DNA of 64,000 nt from DASRDU01 sp046331565 (lineage in GTDB: Bacteria; Acidobacteriota; Blastocatellia; RBC074), in assembly GCA_046331565.1 (NCBI GenBank), contig JAXLQP010000002.1, positions 1,178,001 through 1,242,000 on the forward strand, given 5' to 3'. The translations under genes were made by a program, and so were the position numbers. Below the pieces are notes generated by a model. The model saw nothing but the letters and a program-made list of their open reading frames with translations. It did no database searches and was not told the origin of the DNA. This document shows, piece by piece, positions 51,544-60,811 of this stretch; position 1 is the first letter of the stretch, and every line of letters begins with the position of its first letter.

Positions 51544-52473
51544 TTACAGCTTCAGTTTGTCAACCAGTTCCTGCACCGCCGCGGCGGATTTCTGCAAAGC
51601 CGCGCGCTCTTCGGTGGTCAGGTTGATCTGAATGATTTCCTCAACGCCGCCCGCGCCGATCTTGACCGGAACGCCGACAAAGAGGCCGTTGATGCCGTAT
51701 TCGCCTTCCAGGTAAACCGCGCACGGCAGAATGCGTTTCTTGTCCTTGATGATGCACTCGACCATCTCGACCGCCGAAGCCGACGGCGCGTAATAGGCCG
51801 AACCGGTCTTGAGCAGGCTGACGATTTCAGCGCCGCCGTTGGCCGTGCGGCTCACGATGGCGTCAACGCGCTCTTTGGGCAGCAGTTCGGTAATCGGAAT
51901 GCCTGCCACCGTCGAATAACGCGGCAGCGGAACCATCGTGTCGCCGTGTCCGCCAAGCACAAAGGCATTCACGTCCTCAACCGAAACATTCAGCTCCTGG
52001 GCAATGAAAGTTCGCATGCGGGCTGAATCAAGCACCCCGGCCATCCCCAGCACCCGATGTTTCGGGAAGCCCGATTTTTTCCACGCTACCTGCGTCATCG
52101 CGTCCAGCGGGTTTGAAACGACGATGATGATGCAGTTGGGGGAATGTCTGGCGACTTCCTCGGTCACGCTGGCGACGATTCCGGCGTTGGTGTTGAGCAG
52201 GTCATCACGGCTCATTCCGGGTTTGCGGGCAATGCCGGAAGTGATGATGACGATGTCGGAATTGGCCGTCTCCTTGTACCCGTTGGTTCCGGTGAGGCGG
52301 CTGTCATAACCTTCGACCGGCCCGGCCTGGGCCAGATCGAGCGCCTTGCCCTGCGGCATGCCTTCGATGATGTCAACCAGCACCACGTCACCGAGTTCCT
52401 TTGACGCCAGCCAGTGCGCGGCAGTCGCGCCGACGTTTCCTGCTCCGACCACTGTAATTTTCTTGCGAGCCAT
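51544..52473 (-). CDS. mdh: Malate dehydrogenase (LDH-type)
   Basis: 309 residues. NAD-dependent interconversion of malate and oxaloacetate in the TCA cycle. Rossmann start KKITVVGAGNVGATAAHWLA, VITSGIARKPGMSRDDLL, VVSNPLDAMT and catalytic His in LGGHGDTMVPLPRYS. Arg in SRLTGTNGY marks the substrate loop. The protein belongs to the LDH-like, not the mitochondrial-like, MDH group. TAGGAGGA precedes the ATG. It begins 9 bp after the icd stop, so icd-mdh is an operon. Confidence 0.95.
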   Translation of the reverse strand: MARKKITVVGAGNVGATAAHWLASKELGDVVLVDIIEGMPQGKALDLAQAGPVEGYDSRLTGTNGYKETANSDIVIITSGIARKPGMSRDDLLNTNAGIVASVTEEVARHSPNCIIIVVSNPLDAMTQVAWKKSGFPKHRVLGMAGVLDSARMRTFIAQELNVSVEDVNAFVLGGHGDTMVPLPRYSTVAGIPITELLPKERVDAIVSRTANGGAEIVSLLKTGSAYYAPSASAVEMVECIIKDKKRILPCAVYLEGEYGINGLFVGVPVKIGAGGVEEIIQINLTTEERAALQKSAAAVQELVDKLKL

Positions 52474-52482
52474 GGCTTCCTC

Positions 52483-53727
52483 CTACTGCATGTTTTCGAT
52501 GATTGCGTCACCGAATTCGCTGGTTTTGACCTTGGTCGCGCCTTCCATCTGACGTTCCAGGTCATAAGTGACGCGCTTCTGGTCAATCGTTTTGACGATG
52601 CCGCTGATGATCAGATCACCGGCCTCCTGCCAGCCCATATGCTCCAGCATCATCACGCCCGACAGAATCACCGAGCCGGGGTTGATCACATCCAGATCGG
52701 CATATTTCGGCGCAGTGCCGTGCGTGGCTTCAAAGACCGCCGCGTTGTCGCCGATGTTTGCGCCCGGCGCAAGGCCGAGGCCGCCGACCTGAGCGGCGCA
52801 GGCATCCGACAGGTAATCGCCGTTGAGGTTCGGCGTGGCGATCACGCTGTATTCATTCGGGCGCAGCAGCACCTGCTGGAACATCGCATCAGCAATGCGG
52901 TCATTGATCAGGATTTTGCCGTCCGGCATTTTGCCGTTGTGATCCTTCCAGAGTTCATCTTCGGTCACGATCTGGTCGCGGAACTCGGTCTTCGCCAGTT
53001 GATAGCCCCAGTCGCGGAAGGCACCCTCGGTGTATTTCATAATGTTGCCCTTGTGGACGAGGGTCACGACCTTGCGGTTGTGGGTGATGGCGTAATTGAT
53101 CGCGCGGCGCACCAGGTTCTGAGTGCCGGTGATTGAAATCGGCTTGATGCCGATGCCTGAATCGGGATTGATCTTGTAACCCAGGTCATCCAGAAATTCG
53201 ATGATCCTGCGGGCGCGTTCCGAACCTTCCTGAAATTCGATGCCGGCGTAAACGTCTTCGGTATTTTCGCGGAAGATGACGACATCGAGCAGTTCAGGAC
53301 GCTTGACCGGAGCCGGGACGCCGTTGAAATACCGCACCGGACGCACGCAGGCATACAGGTCAAGCACCTGGCGCAGCGTCACGTTCAGCGAACGAATGCC
53401 GCCGCCAACGGGCGTCGTGAGCGGCCCCTTGATGGCGACCACATAAGCCTGGATGGCATCGAGCGTGCCCTTGGGCAGCCACTCGTTGAATTGGTTGTAA
53501 GCCTTTTCACCAGCGAAAACTTCATACCAGTGAATTTTGCGTCTGCCGCCATAAGCTTTCTCAACTGCGGCATCAAAGACGCGCACCGAAGCTTTCCAGA
53601 TGTCGCGGCCTGTGCCGTCGCCTTCGATAAATGGAATGATCGGATTGTCGGGAACCTGAAGCTGATTATTGACAACTCTGATTGCTGCGCCTTCAGTCGG
53701 CGTGGGGAGTCCGTTAAATACTGGCAT
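52483..53727 (-). CDS. icd: Isocitrate dehydrogenase (NADP-type)
   Basis: 414 residues. Oxidative decarboxylation of isocitrate to 2-oxoglutarate. The family signature GGIRSLNVTLRQVLDLYACV holds the regulatory Ser that is phosphorylated by AceK in enterics. RPVRYFNGVPAPVKRPE and VIFRENTEDVYAGIEF follow, then NLNGDYLSDACAAQVGGLG with metal-binding Asp residues. E. coli-type Icd (416 residues) rather than the monomeric form. AGGTG lies about 9 nt upstream of the ATG. It is first in the icd-mdh transcript. AceK is not seen here. Confidence 0.95.
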   Translation of the reverse strand: MPVFNGLPTPTEGAAIRVVNNQLQVPDNPIIPFIEGDGTGRDIWKASVRVFDAAVEKAYGGRRKIHWYEVFAGEKAYNQFNEWLPKGTLDAIQAYVVAIKGPLTTPVGGGIRSLNVTLRQVLDLYACVRPVRYFNGVPAPVKRPELLDVVIFRENTEDVYAGIEFQEGSERARRIIEFLDDLGYKINPDSGIGIKPISITGTQNLVRRAINYAITHNRKVVTLVHKGNIMKYTEGAFRDWGYQLAKTEFRDQIVTEDELWKDHNGKMPDGKILINDRIADAMFQQVLLRPNEYSVIATPNLNGDYLSDACAAQVGGLGLAPGANIGDNAAVFEATHGTAPKYADLDVINPGSVILSGVMMLEHMGWQEAGDLIISGIVKTIDQKRVTYDLERQMEGATKVKTSEFGDAIIENMQ

Positions 53728-54021
53728 AGTCGTGAATCACCTCGTGTCTGGGTCAAGTAATGATAACAACTTCCGGGATGCTGAATTCAGGAGTGCAGGC
53801 CACCGACGCGCAGCAACCTTGTCGAACCGGCGTGTCGTACCGACTGGCAACCATTGCTTATGGTGGCGGGCATCCCTGCGAGAAGGCTCGGCAGTCTATC
53901 AACCGCTCTAAGGGGTGTCAAGCTGCTGACAATTCCGCATTTTCGGCATTCTGCAAAATGATTTGAGCCGGGGACTGCGGGGCTTCAGCGACCGGCTGCT
54001 TGACAAATCCGGCGCTGATGA
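53728..54021. other. Divergent gap icd / GT9-like gene
   Basis: About 290 bp. I find no RNA gene or reliable promoter pair. A TATCAT at minus-strand 30-40 bp upstream of icd is a weak -10 candidate with a poor -35. Confidence 0.3.
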
Positions 54022-55542
54022 ATGAGCTTAACCGCAATGAATGAATCGTCAGAAAAAGCCGCCCGTCACCTGCTGGAACTGCGCGAGCAGCTTCGCGCGC
54101 GCGACCTGTCCGGCGCTGATGCAGCCCATCTGGCGTGCCAGGCTGCCGCTGATTTTCTGAACTCTTACCACGAAAACGAAACTTACCTGAGTGACGCCGT
54201 GACGCTGTTGTGCGAGCTGGCAGCGCACGATGACGGGCAGGTTGCCGCTGCCGGAATTGCAGGTCTGTTTCCGCTGCTGATCGAGCGGCTGAACGATTCA
54301 TTCGAGCCTGCCGCCTGCGCGCTTTACGACCGCGTCTTTACTCAGGTCATCGAATTCTGCCGTCAGCAGTCTGCAACGCTCGATGAGTTCCTGCGACGTT
54401 TTGGTTTGCACAATTCAGCCGACATTCTGGCGCGCCGGATGCAACTTAAGAATCGCGGAACGATAACGACCGACTGGCGCAGAATCAGAAAAGCGCTGCT
54501 GCTTTCAAGAGTCACGCTCGGCGCTGATGTGGCCGTGACGAGCGTGCTGATGGCGGCGCTGCGTCAGCAAATGCCTGAAGCCGAACTGGTGCTGCTCGGT
54601 TCGCGCAAACTGCATCAGCTTTTCGGCGGCGATTCGCAGGTGCGCGTCCGCGAAGTCGCTTACGAACGCGGCGGCAGCCTCGCGGCCAGACTGCTGGCCT
54701 GGCCTGCGGTCGTGGCGGCAGTTGAAGCCGAACAGCAGGGATGCCGTCCCGATGAAATCTGCGTGATTGATCCTGATTCGCGGCTGACTCAGCTTGGGCT
54801 GTTGCCGGTGGCTGACGATGCGCGATATTTCTTTTTTGAAAGCCGCAGCTATCGGCAGCCGGGAAAGTCGCGGCTGAGTGAACTCGCCGCAGACTGGATC
54901 AACCGGCTGCTGCCAACAGAAGCGCGGGCCTGGCCTTACGTGGCGCTGCCGGAATCTGAGCGAATGCCGGGCCGGAAGCTGGCCGAAAGCCTGCGGCGCG
55001 GCGGCGCGACGCATCTGGTCTGCCTCAGTTTCGGAGTCGGCGGCAACGCGCGCAAACGAATGCCTGACCCGTTTGAAGCGCAACTGCTCAGCGCGCTGCT
55101 CGCTGATTCGACGCTGATGATTGACCAGGGCGGCAGCGAGGATGAAAGACAGCAGATCAGCCGCCTGGTTGAACGGCTTCGCGCCGAAGGCCGGACGGTG
55201 GTTGAGGTGAATGAAAACAACCTCAGTGAAATTGCGGCGGGCGCGCCGCTGCGGGCCGACGCGCTGACCTGGGATGGCGGCATCGGTGCGCTCGCCGGGC
55301 TGATTGCTGCGAGCGATGAATACATTGGTTACGATTCAGCCGGGCAGCATATCGCGGCTGCTCAGGGCGTGCCGACGCTGACCATCTTCATCAATTCCGG
55401 TTCGGAACTTTTTGCTGAACGCTGGCACCCGCACGGGCCGGGCCGCATCCGGGTTGTCAGGGCAGCGTCATCGGATGCGCAGGTCACAAAAGTTCTGGCC
55501 GAAACGCTGGCGGCGCATCGTGAACTGCGGCGCACTCAGTAA
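54022..55542 (+). CDS. Glycosyltransferase family 9 (heptosyltransferase-like)
   Basis: 506 residues. The N-terminal about 165 residues are helical and not recognised (LLELREQLRARDLSGADAAH). From about residue 165 two Rossmann-like domains follow the ADP-heptose:LPS heptosyltransferase pattern: LLLSRVTLGADVAVTSVLMA, CVIDPDSRLTQLGLLP, THLVCLSFGVGGNARKRMPD, then the acceptor/nucleotide region EYIGYDSAGQHIAAAQGVPT and ELFAERWHPHGPGRIRVV. GT9 enzymes add sugars to LPS inner core. The N-terminal extension is unusual for the family. No other LPS genes surround it. No ribosome-binding site is obvious. Confidence 0.75.
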   Translation: MSLTAMNESSEKAARHLLELREQLRARDLSGADAAHLACQAAADFLNSYHENETYLSDAVTLLCELAAHDDGQVAAAGIAGLFPLLIERLNDSFEPAACALYDRVFTQVIEFCRQQSATLDEFLRRFGLHNSADILARRMQLKNRGTITTDWRRIRKALLLSRVTLGADVAVTSVLMAALRQQMPEAELVLLGSRKLHQLFGGDSQVRVREVAYERGGSLAARLLAWPAVVAAVEAEQQGCRPDEICVIDPDSRLTQLGLLPVADDARYFFFESRSYRQPGKSRLSELAADWINRLLPTEARAWPYVALPESERMPGRKLAESLRRGGATHLVCLSFGVGGNARKRMPDPFEAQLLSALLADSTLMIDQGGSEDERQQISRLVERLRAEGRTVVEVNENNLSEIAAGAPLRADALTWDGGIGALAGLIAASDEYIGYDSAGQHIAAAQGVPTLTIFINSGSELFAERWHPHGPGRIRVVRAASSDAQVTKVLAETLAAHRELRRTQ

Positions 55543-55709
55543 ACTTTAACGGCGCACGCGGGAAACACTTCTTGACGCCTGATTCCTTAGTGGTGATACT
55601 TGGCTTACTCACGCCTGCGGTAAACCCTTTGCCGCCTGAGTGCCAGTCAGTTTGCAGTTCCGGCTGAAGCCTGAACGCAGAGAGAAGACAGACCCCTGAG
55701 TAGATTGCA

Positions 55710-57107
55710 GTGAACAAAGTAGTACCACCTCCAATTCTGATCCCCGGAAAGTCAGTGCTGGCGACCGCCGTTGTGATGATTCTCATCCTGGCCGTTCTGT
55801 TGTCAGGGTGCAGCAATTCGCGCAGCGCGGCGATGGCGAGCCTGGCGCCGCCGATGATTACCAGCGCCGCAGCTTCAACGCCGCGTGCAAAGACCGATTC
55901 GGCGCATTTCTCAAAAAATTTCTTTTCCGCCTTTCCGCTCGTCAGGTTGCAGGTTGGCAGCGATGCCAGGGGCAGGGCAGGGAATGATGAGACGCTCGAA
56001 TTTCTCTTCGACACCGGCAATGCCGGTCTGAGCGTCGTGGATGTCAGTGTGGCGCAGCGGCTGGGGCTGGAACTGGTTCCGGCAGGCAGCATCAGCTTTG
56101 CCGGAGTGACCCTGCCAACGCTGCGCGCCAAAGCCGACCGCGTGCAGTTGCTCAATAACGACAAGGCCGAAAAACGCCTGCTGCTGCGCGACATCAGCTT
56201 TCAGGTCGTTGACCTGACGCCGTTCGCTGAACTCGCCGGGCGGCGCGTGGATGGCATTCTGGGCCGCGACATCATCAGCCGTTTTGTGACGACCGTTGAT
56301 TATCAGCAGCAGTCGGTGATTTTCGGCAATCAGACCGTAACCCGTCCGGCAGCTTCGCCGTCAGCGACCGCAAGCGTTGCGCCGTCAGCCAGGCCCGCAG
56401 GCGACAACGAAATTCAGAAGCAGGGCAGTCGCATCATCATGCCGTTTGAATTGCGCGACGGCTGGATTGTGGTCAAAACACACCTGAACGGCGGACTCTC
56501 GGAAGAGATGATTCTGGACACTGGCGCTTCGATTACGACTTTCAGCCAGGATCGGGCCAGGCTGCTCGGTTTTGATGTCAGCCGGGCGCGACCGACGACG
56601 CTGATTCTGCCGATTGGTCGGCTGACCTACCTGCCTTACCGGATGCGCGAAATCGAATTTGGCGGCCTGAAACTCGACGATGCCGCTTCGGTGGTGGTGG
56701 CGACGCGGGACGGTCTGTTTACGGCAGGCACGGGGATGAGCCTGCTCGGCGCCAATGTGCTGCGGCACTTCCGGCTGACGATTGATTATGGCCGCCGCCA
56801 GTTGACGCTCGAGCGCAATGACAGCTTCGACAAAGACCCGCACGAATACACTTCGATTGGCGTGCTGCCGATGCTGCGCGACGGGCGTTTTTATGTGTCG
56901 GGCGTGGTCAATGGTTCCCCGGCTGATGACGAAGGCGTGGAGATTGGCGACGAGATCATCGAACTGGGCGGGCGAAAGATGGACGAATATTCGTTCAGCG
57001 ATCTGGTTGATGCCCTGCGCGGCCCTGATGGTTCAAGCCTCGACATCACCGTGCGGCGCGGGCAGCGCATCATTGATCTGAATCTGAAGCGCGTGCCGCT
57101 GCTGTAA
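55710..57107 (+). CDS. Lipoprotein with two aspartic-protease motifs and a PDZ domain
   Basis: 465 residues from GTG 55710 (weak ribosome-binding site). The signal reads VVMILILAVLLSGC, a lipobox with Cys about 33. Two DTG motifs occur at 101-103 (LEFLFDTGNAG) and 270-272 (EEMILDTGASI), each in a hydrophobic-hydrophobic-DTG setting typical of pepsin/retropepsin-fold halves. Residues about 385-465 are a PDZ domain (YVSGVVNGSPADDEGVEIGD, then GDEIIELGGRK). The layout suggests an envelope aspartic protease that uses its PDZ to bind C-termini. Each half might instead be a separate retropepsin-like unit. A bidirectional terminator follows. Confidence 0.83.
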   Translation: MNKVVPPPILIPGKSVLATAVVMILILAVLLSGCSNSRSAAMASLAPPMITSAAASTPRAKTDSAHFSKNFFSAFPLVRLQVGSDARGRAGNDETLEFLFDTGNAGLSVVDVSVAQRLGLELVPAGSISFAGVTLPTLRAKADRVQLLNNDKAEKRLLLRDISFQVVDLTPFAELAGRRVDGILGRDIISRFVTTVDYQQQSVIFGNQTVTRPAASPSATASVAPSARPAGDNEIQKQGSRIIMPFELRDGWIVVKTHLNGGLSEEMILDTGASITTFSQDRARLLGFDVSRARPTTLILPIGRLTYLPYRMREIEFGGLKLDDAASVVVATRDGLFTAGTGMSLLGANVLRHFRLTIDYGRRQLTLERNDSFDKDPHEYTSIGVLPMLRDGRFYVSGVVNGSPADDEGVEIGDEIIELGGRKMDEYSFSDLVDALRGPDGSSLDITVRRGQRIIDLNLKRVPLL

Positions 57108-57126
57108 CCCGGCGTTTCTCAAATGC

Positions 57127-57164
57127 AAACAGGGGAAGCAGATGAAAGTCCGCTTCCCCTGTTT
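57127..57164. terminator. Bidirectional terminator between convergent genes
   Basis: Stem aaacaggggaagc (57127-57139) / gcttcccctgttt (57152-57164), 13 bp perfect with a 12-nt loop. T-rich on both outer sides (ttttgttgt on the plus strand), so it can serve both the protease-like gene and the propeller gene. Confidence 0.88.
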
Positions 57165-57191
57165 TGTTGTCTGGTGATTGTTTGTTACTGC

Positions 57192-59435
57192 CTACCTGAT
57201 TTCAATCGTCACGCCGTCCTGGCTCTTGCTGCCTGACGGGCCGTTGACAACAAGCTTGAGCGTTCCCTTAACCAGGTCTTTGGGCAAAATGGCGTTGATC
57301 TGATCGAGTCCTGACAGCGCGAAGCTCGGCTGCGAACCAATGTAAGTTGTGGACAGCGTCACTGCCGCGTCAGTGCCTTTCTGAACCGTGACGGTGACTG
57401 CGCCTGACGCTCCGTTGCGCCAGCCTGTGCCATAAATAATCAGATAACGATCAACCGTGTCGCCGGTGCTGACCTCGCAGGGCGGCAGCGAATAAACAGC
57501 AGTGTCATTGCCACTGGCATCCTTCACAATCGCCAGGCACTGCGCTGCCGCCGCGCCCGACCCGCCGCTCGTCACGGTATAAATGGCCGGTGACACATCG
57601 GCCACCGTGACCTTGCCTTTGGACAGTACGCCGTTGTTGTTGACGGTGAAATCAACCGAATCAGCAGCGGCGATGCCTGGAGGGAACTGGAAGTTGATCT
57701 GTCCCGGCGAAACGAAAATCAGCCGCGCAGCCACGCCTTTGACGGTGACGCTCACACCGGCAAGATCAAACGGCAGATCAACCGTCGGTGTGAAAGCGGT
57801 AGTGCCGGCCAGATTCGTGCCGAAAATTGCTCCCGTCGCTCCGCGTGCGATGGTGGGGAGTTTGTCGGCGGCTGGCGCGGGCGCAAAGCTCGCTGCGTTG
57901 ACCAGGGTTGCCGCATCGGGGTTGACGCTGGTGACCGGGCGAATCAGGGTCTGAAAGATTTCAAAACTACGGTCAACGTTCTGGCCCGTGACATCAGCCG
58001 CCGTGTGATAAGTGATCACATTGCCTGCGTCATTGATCCACGAAACGGGCGTGTTGCTGCGTTCATCAAGAAAGCGCCCCGAAGGCAGCGTGAAAGTGAT
58101 CTGCCGAATCTTCGGAGCCGTCAGACTGGTAATGTCCACGCGGTAAACCTCGCGGCTGCCATCAGCATTGTCGGCTGTGCCGTCAACGGTCAGCGTCGTC
58201 AGATCAGTCAGCACGCGGACTGAACCGAAAGTGACAAAGGTGCCTGCGCTGTTGATTGAAGGCAGGAAGTTCTGATCGAGCTTGTCAATGTCAGTCTGGG
58301 CAGGCGTGGCCGGAAGCCTTTGATCGGTCAGTTGAATGAAGGCTTTGGTGCGATCCGGCTCGGTGGTTTTGTACAAAAAGACTTCTTTGGATTTGTCGGC
58401 ATTGTTGCTGGCAAAATTGCCGCTTGATTCAAAGACGAGCAGCGAACCGTCAAAGTTCAGGTGACTGGCCGAAAGCGTCATCAGATTGACCGTCTGGCTG
58501 TTGCTCAGCCTGTCGTCAACGGTCGTGTTCGTCACCTGCGTGACCGTGTTGGCCGGATCGCCGGTGCGGTAAACAAAGATCTCGCCGTTGTAATCCTTAT
58601 TATTGATTGCCGCGCCGGTCGCCGCAAAGTTGTAACCTGAAATAAAGGCCAGCACTTTGCCGTCACCGCTCAGGTACGGGGCGGCATTGAAGCCCAGCAC
58701 GATCACGCCCAGATCATCTTTTGTGGCTTCTGAATTGAGTTTGCTGGTGACCTGAAAAAACGAGTTGCCGGAGCGGTTGTAAAGATAAATTTCCGCGTTC
58801 AGGTCGGCGTTGTTGACGGTGGCGCTGGTGTTGGTGGCCGGAATGTTGTGAATTGAAACAAAGGCGATCACATTGCCGTCGCGGCTGATGGTTGGGGTGT
58901 AATTCTCAAAAACCTCCTTCTGGCCATTGGTGTTGGTGACGCGCTGAAAGGTGACGGTCGTCGAACCGCGCGGCACAGAGGCCAGAAAGATTTCCTGGTT
59001 TTTGTCATCATTGGCCCCGGCCAGCGTGGCGCTGTTGGAAGTAAAGACGATGTAATTGCCATCGCCACTGATCACCGGCGAGTTGTTGGTAACGTGGGTG
59101 TCAATGCCCTTGGTCGAATCGTTCGGATCAACCGGAATATCCTTTGTATCGGTAATCTGCGTCAGGATTCGTGAATCAGTGTCATAAAGAAAGATTTCCT
59201 GATTGCCGTCACTGTTATTGCCGGTCAGGTTGCCGGTTGATTCAAAAACGAAGCGTTTGCCATCATCGCTCACCGCCCGCAGGATCAGATCCTTGTCAGT
59301 TGTGTCAGTTCGCTGAATGGCTGACAACTCGTAAGTCTGCGGCGTGGGAGTTGGCGTCTGGGCCGGGGCGGCAGTGAAAAGGCTGAACAGACAGAAAATG
59401 GCTGAAGCGAAGACAGAACTGATGGTTCGTTTCAC
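57192..59435 (-). CDS. Exported beta-propeller protein with TIGR03437-like C-terminal domain
   Basis: 747 residues from GTG 59435, fixed by AAGGAG 9 nt upstream. Signal peptide (SVFASAIFCLFSLFTAAPAQ). Residues about 45-480 carry repeated WD40-like/PD40 blades of the form VSDDGKRFVFESTGN, ISGDGNYIVFTSNSA, ISRDGNVIAFVS, and LSGDGKVLAFISG, usually followed by an EIFLY or EIFVY strand. The C-terminal about 250 residues start NAASFAPAPAADKLPTIARG and include GTNLAGT, FVSPGQINFQFP and LIIYGTGWR, the pattern of the TIGR03437 family, which is largely confined to Acidobacteria. Likely secreted or surface-bound. Ligand unknown. Confidence 0.85.
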   Translation of the reverse strand: MKRTISSVFASAIFCLFSLFTAAPAQTPTPTPQTYELSAIQRTDTTDKDLILRAVSDDGKRFVFESTGNLTGNNSDGNQEIFLYDTDSRILTQITDTKDIPVDPNDSTKGIDTHVTNNSPVISGDGNYIVFTSNSATLAGANDDKNQEIFLASVPRGSTTVTFQRVTNTNGQKEVFENYTPTISRDGNVIAFVSIHNIPATNTSATVNNADLNAEIYLYNRSGNSFFQVTSKLNSEATKDDLGVIVLGFNAAPYLSGDGKVLAFISGYNFAATGAAINNKDYNGEIFVYRTGDPANTVTQVTNTTVDDRLSNSQTVNLMTLSASHLNFDGSLLVFESSGNFASNNADKSKEVFLYKTTEPDRTKAFIQLTDQRLPATPAQTDIDKLDQNFLPSINSAGTFVTFGSVRVLTDLTTLTVDGTADNADGSREVYRVDITSLTAPKIRQITFTLPSGRFLDERSNTPVSWINDAGNVITYHTAADVTGQNVDRSFEIFQTLIRPVTSVNPDAATLVNAASFAPAPAADKLPTIARGATGAIFGTNLAGTTAFTPTVDLPFDLAGVSVTVKGVAARLIFVSPGQINFQFPPGIAAADSVDFTVNNNGVLSKGKVTVADVSPAIYTVTSGGSGAAAAQCLAIVKDASGNDTAVYSLPPCEVSTGDTVDRYLIIYGTGWRNGASGAVTVTVQKGTDAAVTLSTTYIGSQPSFALSGLDQINAILPKDLVKGTLKLVVNGPSGSKSQDGVTIEIR

Positions 59436-59598
59436 GAAGTAAAACTCCTTCTCGATTTTTCTGAAAAAGCGCGACCGAAGTGCGCCTGCGGGTTATGAAC
59501 GAAAGCAGACCGCTGGTTTGCAATGAAAACAGACGGCGGATTATAGCTGAGGGATTTACTGGTTGTCGAATTGCACCGGCAGGGGTGATAAATGAAAT

Positions 59599-59625
59599 CG
59601 GGGATGCGCCTGACACGCATCCCCG
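59599..59625 (-). terminator. Hairpin 3' of the 86-residue gene
   Basis: Stem cggggatgcg (59599-59608) / cgcatccccg (59616-59625), 10 bp with a 7-nt loop. On the minus strand it is followed by the modestly T-rich ATTTCATTT, so it is a plausible terminator of the gene ending at 59682. Confidence 0.6.
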
Positions 59626-59681
59626 GCAATAAGCTGAAGACTGCCTTCAGTCCGGCAGCAGCGCAAACGCCCGTGCGGGCC

Positions 59682-59942
59682 TCAGGCTGCCTTCGGGCTG
59701 ACGTACTGATCGTAATGACGCGCCGGTTCCCAGTCACGCGACTCTTCGCTGACTGGTTCGGGAAAGCGTTCTTCCAGATTGACAATTTCCATTGCTTCCA
59801 GATAAACGCGATCCAGATTTTCAGGCGGAAAACCGTTGCGATAGCAGGCCGAAACGTGACGCCGGACAATCGTCTCAATCTTCTCACGTTTGTCCCTTGA
59901 AACGCGGCTGAGCAACTTCAGCGTGTCAGTCGTAACCTTCAT
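59682..59942 (-). CDS. Small protein of unknown function
   Basis: 86 residues, mostly helical and charged: MKVTTDTLKLLSRVSRDKRE, then ETIVRRHVSACYRNGFPPEN and LDRVYLEAMEIVNLEERFPE. No signal, no cysteine pair, no known family. GGGGGA about 10 nt upstream of the ATG supports translation. It is separated from its neighbours by about 390 bp on the start side. Confidence 0.65.
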   Translation of the reverse strand: MKVTTDTLKLLSRVSRDKREKIETIVRRHVSACYRNGFPPENLDRVYLEAMEIVNLEERFPEPVSEESRDWEPARHYDQYVSPKAA

Positions 59943-60331
59943 CTGCTCATCCCCCTTCCTTCAGAAAACTGGTCATTGGGCGCTCTCATTAAAATGCGGG
60001 TAGTACCGATTTACGCAAAGCCTGAACCACAGGTTTCGCTTCTTTATCCGGTTTTCTGTCGACAGATCACAATTTGTTCGTCTGCTGATTTCCCGACAAT
60101 TCCTGTACCCTGGGGCGGGCCTGACCGGATCAGACACTCAGCCGCATTCCGGAAAACAACTCTTAGAACGGCAAAAACGGACTTCGGTTGCGCTGTGTGA
60201 AAAAGATTGCACAATTATTTTCAGTTAATTACTGTGCGCAAATCGAACACTCTGGCCGGAGCAGCACCGAAACAAGGCTTGACGCGCCTGAAATTGCTGA
60301 GGCAGACTGACGGTCATACCGGAAGCTGATT
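59943..60331. other. Intergenic region, no gene recognised
   Basis: Divergent gap between the 86-residue gene and the ferredoxin-like gene. It is AT-richer than neighbouring DNA, especially 60195-60240. I looked for RNase P, SRP, tmRNA and 6S motifs and found none. A TTGACG near 60280 lacks a good -10. Confidence 0.4.
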
Positions 60332-60649
60332 ATGCCGAAGTACGAACATCATATTTTTATCTGCACCAACAAACGCCCGCCTGAAAATCCGCGCGGATGC
60401 TGCGATCCTGAGGGGCTGGGTGAACTGCAACTGGCTTTCAAACGGGAACTGGCTGCGCGCGGGCTGAAGGAAAGCATCCGCGCCAACAAGGCCGGATGTC
60501 TGGATCAGTGCGAGTCAGGCCCGACGGTGGTCGTTTATCCTGAAGGCATCTGGTACGGCGGCGTAAAGGCGGAGGATGTGGCTGAAATCATTGAATCGCA
60601 CATTATGAACGGGGTGCCGGTGGAGCGTCTGAAAATGCGTGATGAATAA
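60332..60649 (+). CDS. (2Fe-2S) ferredoxin, thioredoxin-like fold
   Basis: 105 residues with the four-cysteine pattern of the thioredoxin-like [2Fe-2S] family: Cys11 in IFICTNKRP, Cys23/24 in PRGCCDPEG, and the AGCLDQCESGP pair. The fold is the one of Azotobacter Shethna-type and Nqo2/HoxE-like domains. The central ELQLAFKRELAARGL helix and VVVYPEGIWYGG strand fit. Probably an electron carrier in the cytoplasm. No redox partner is adjacent. The ribosome-binding site (GGAAG) is weak. Confidence 0.9.
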   Translation: MPKYEHHIFICTNKRPPENPRGCCDPEGLGELQLAFKRELAARGLKESIRANKAGCLDQCESGPTVVVYPEGIWYGGVKAEDVAEIIESHIMNGVPVERLKMRDE

Positions 60650-60690
60650 ATGAACAGGCCGGTTGATTTGTCCGGTACTCAGGCGGTTCA

Positions 60691-60721
60691 TTGAGAATTC
60701 AGGCTGGCTTTGGGCTATAAT
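60691..60721 (+). promoter_or_regulatory. Putative promoter for diguanylate cyclase gene
   Basis: A perfect -10 TATAAT (60716-60721) with TTGAGA at 60691-60696 and a 19-bp spacer, longer than optimal. It lies about 90 bp before the cyclase ATG. Confidence 0.55.
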
Positions 60722-60811
60722 GACGACGCCCTGCATTAATCAAACAGATCTGATCCCCTGCGTGTAACCGGCCACGCTTCGTTCAGTCCTGCTTACACTG
60801 GAGAAGCCCCG

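Noticed and set aside
59943..60331. Small RNA gene (RNase P, SRP, 6S, tmRNA)
   Set aside because: None of the conserved core sequences of these RNAs is present.
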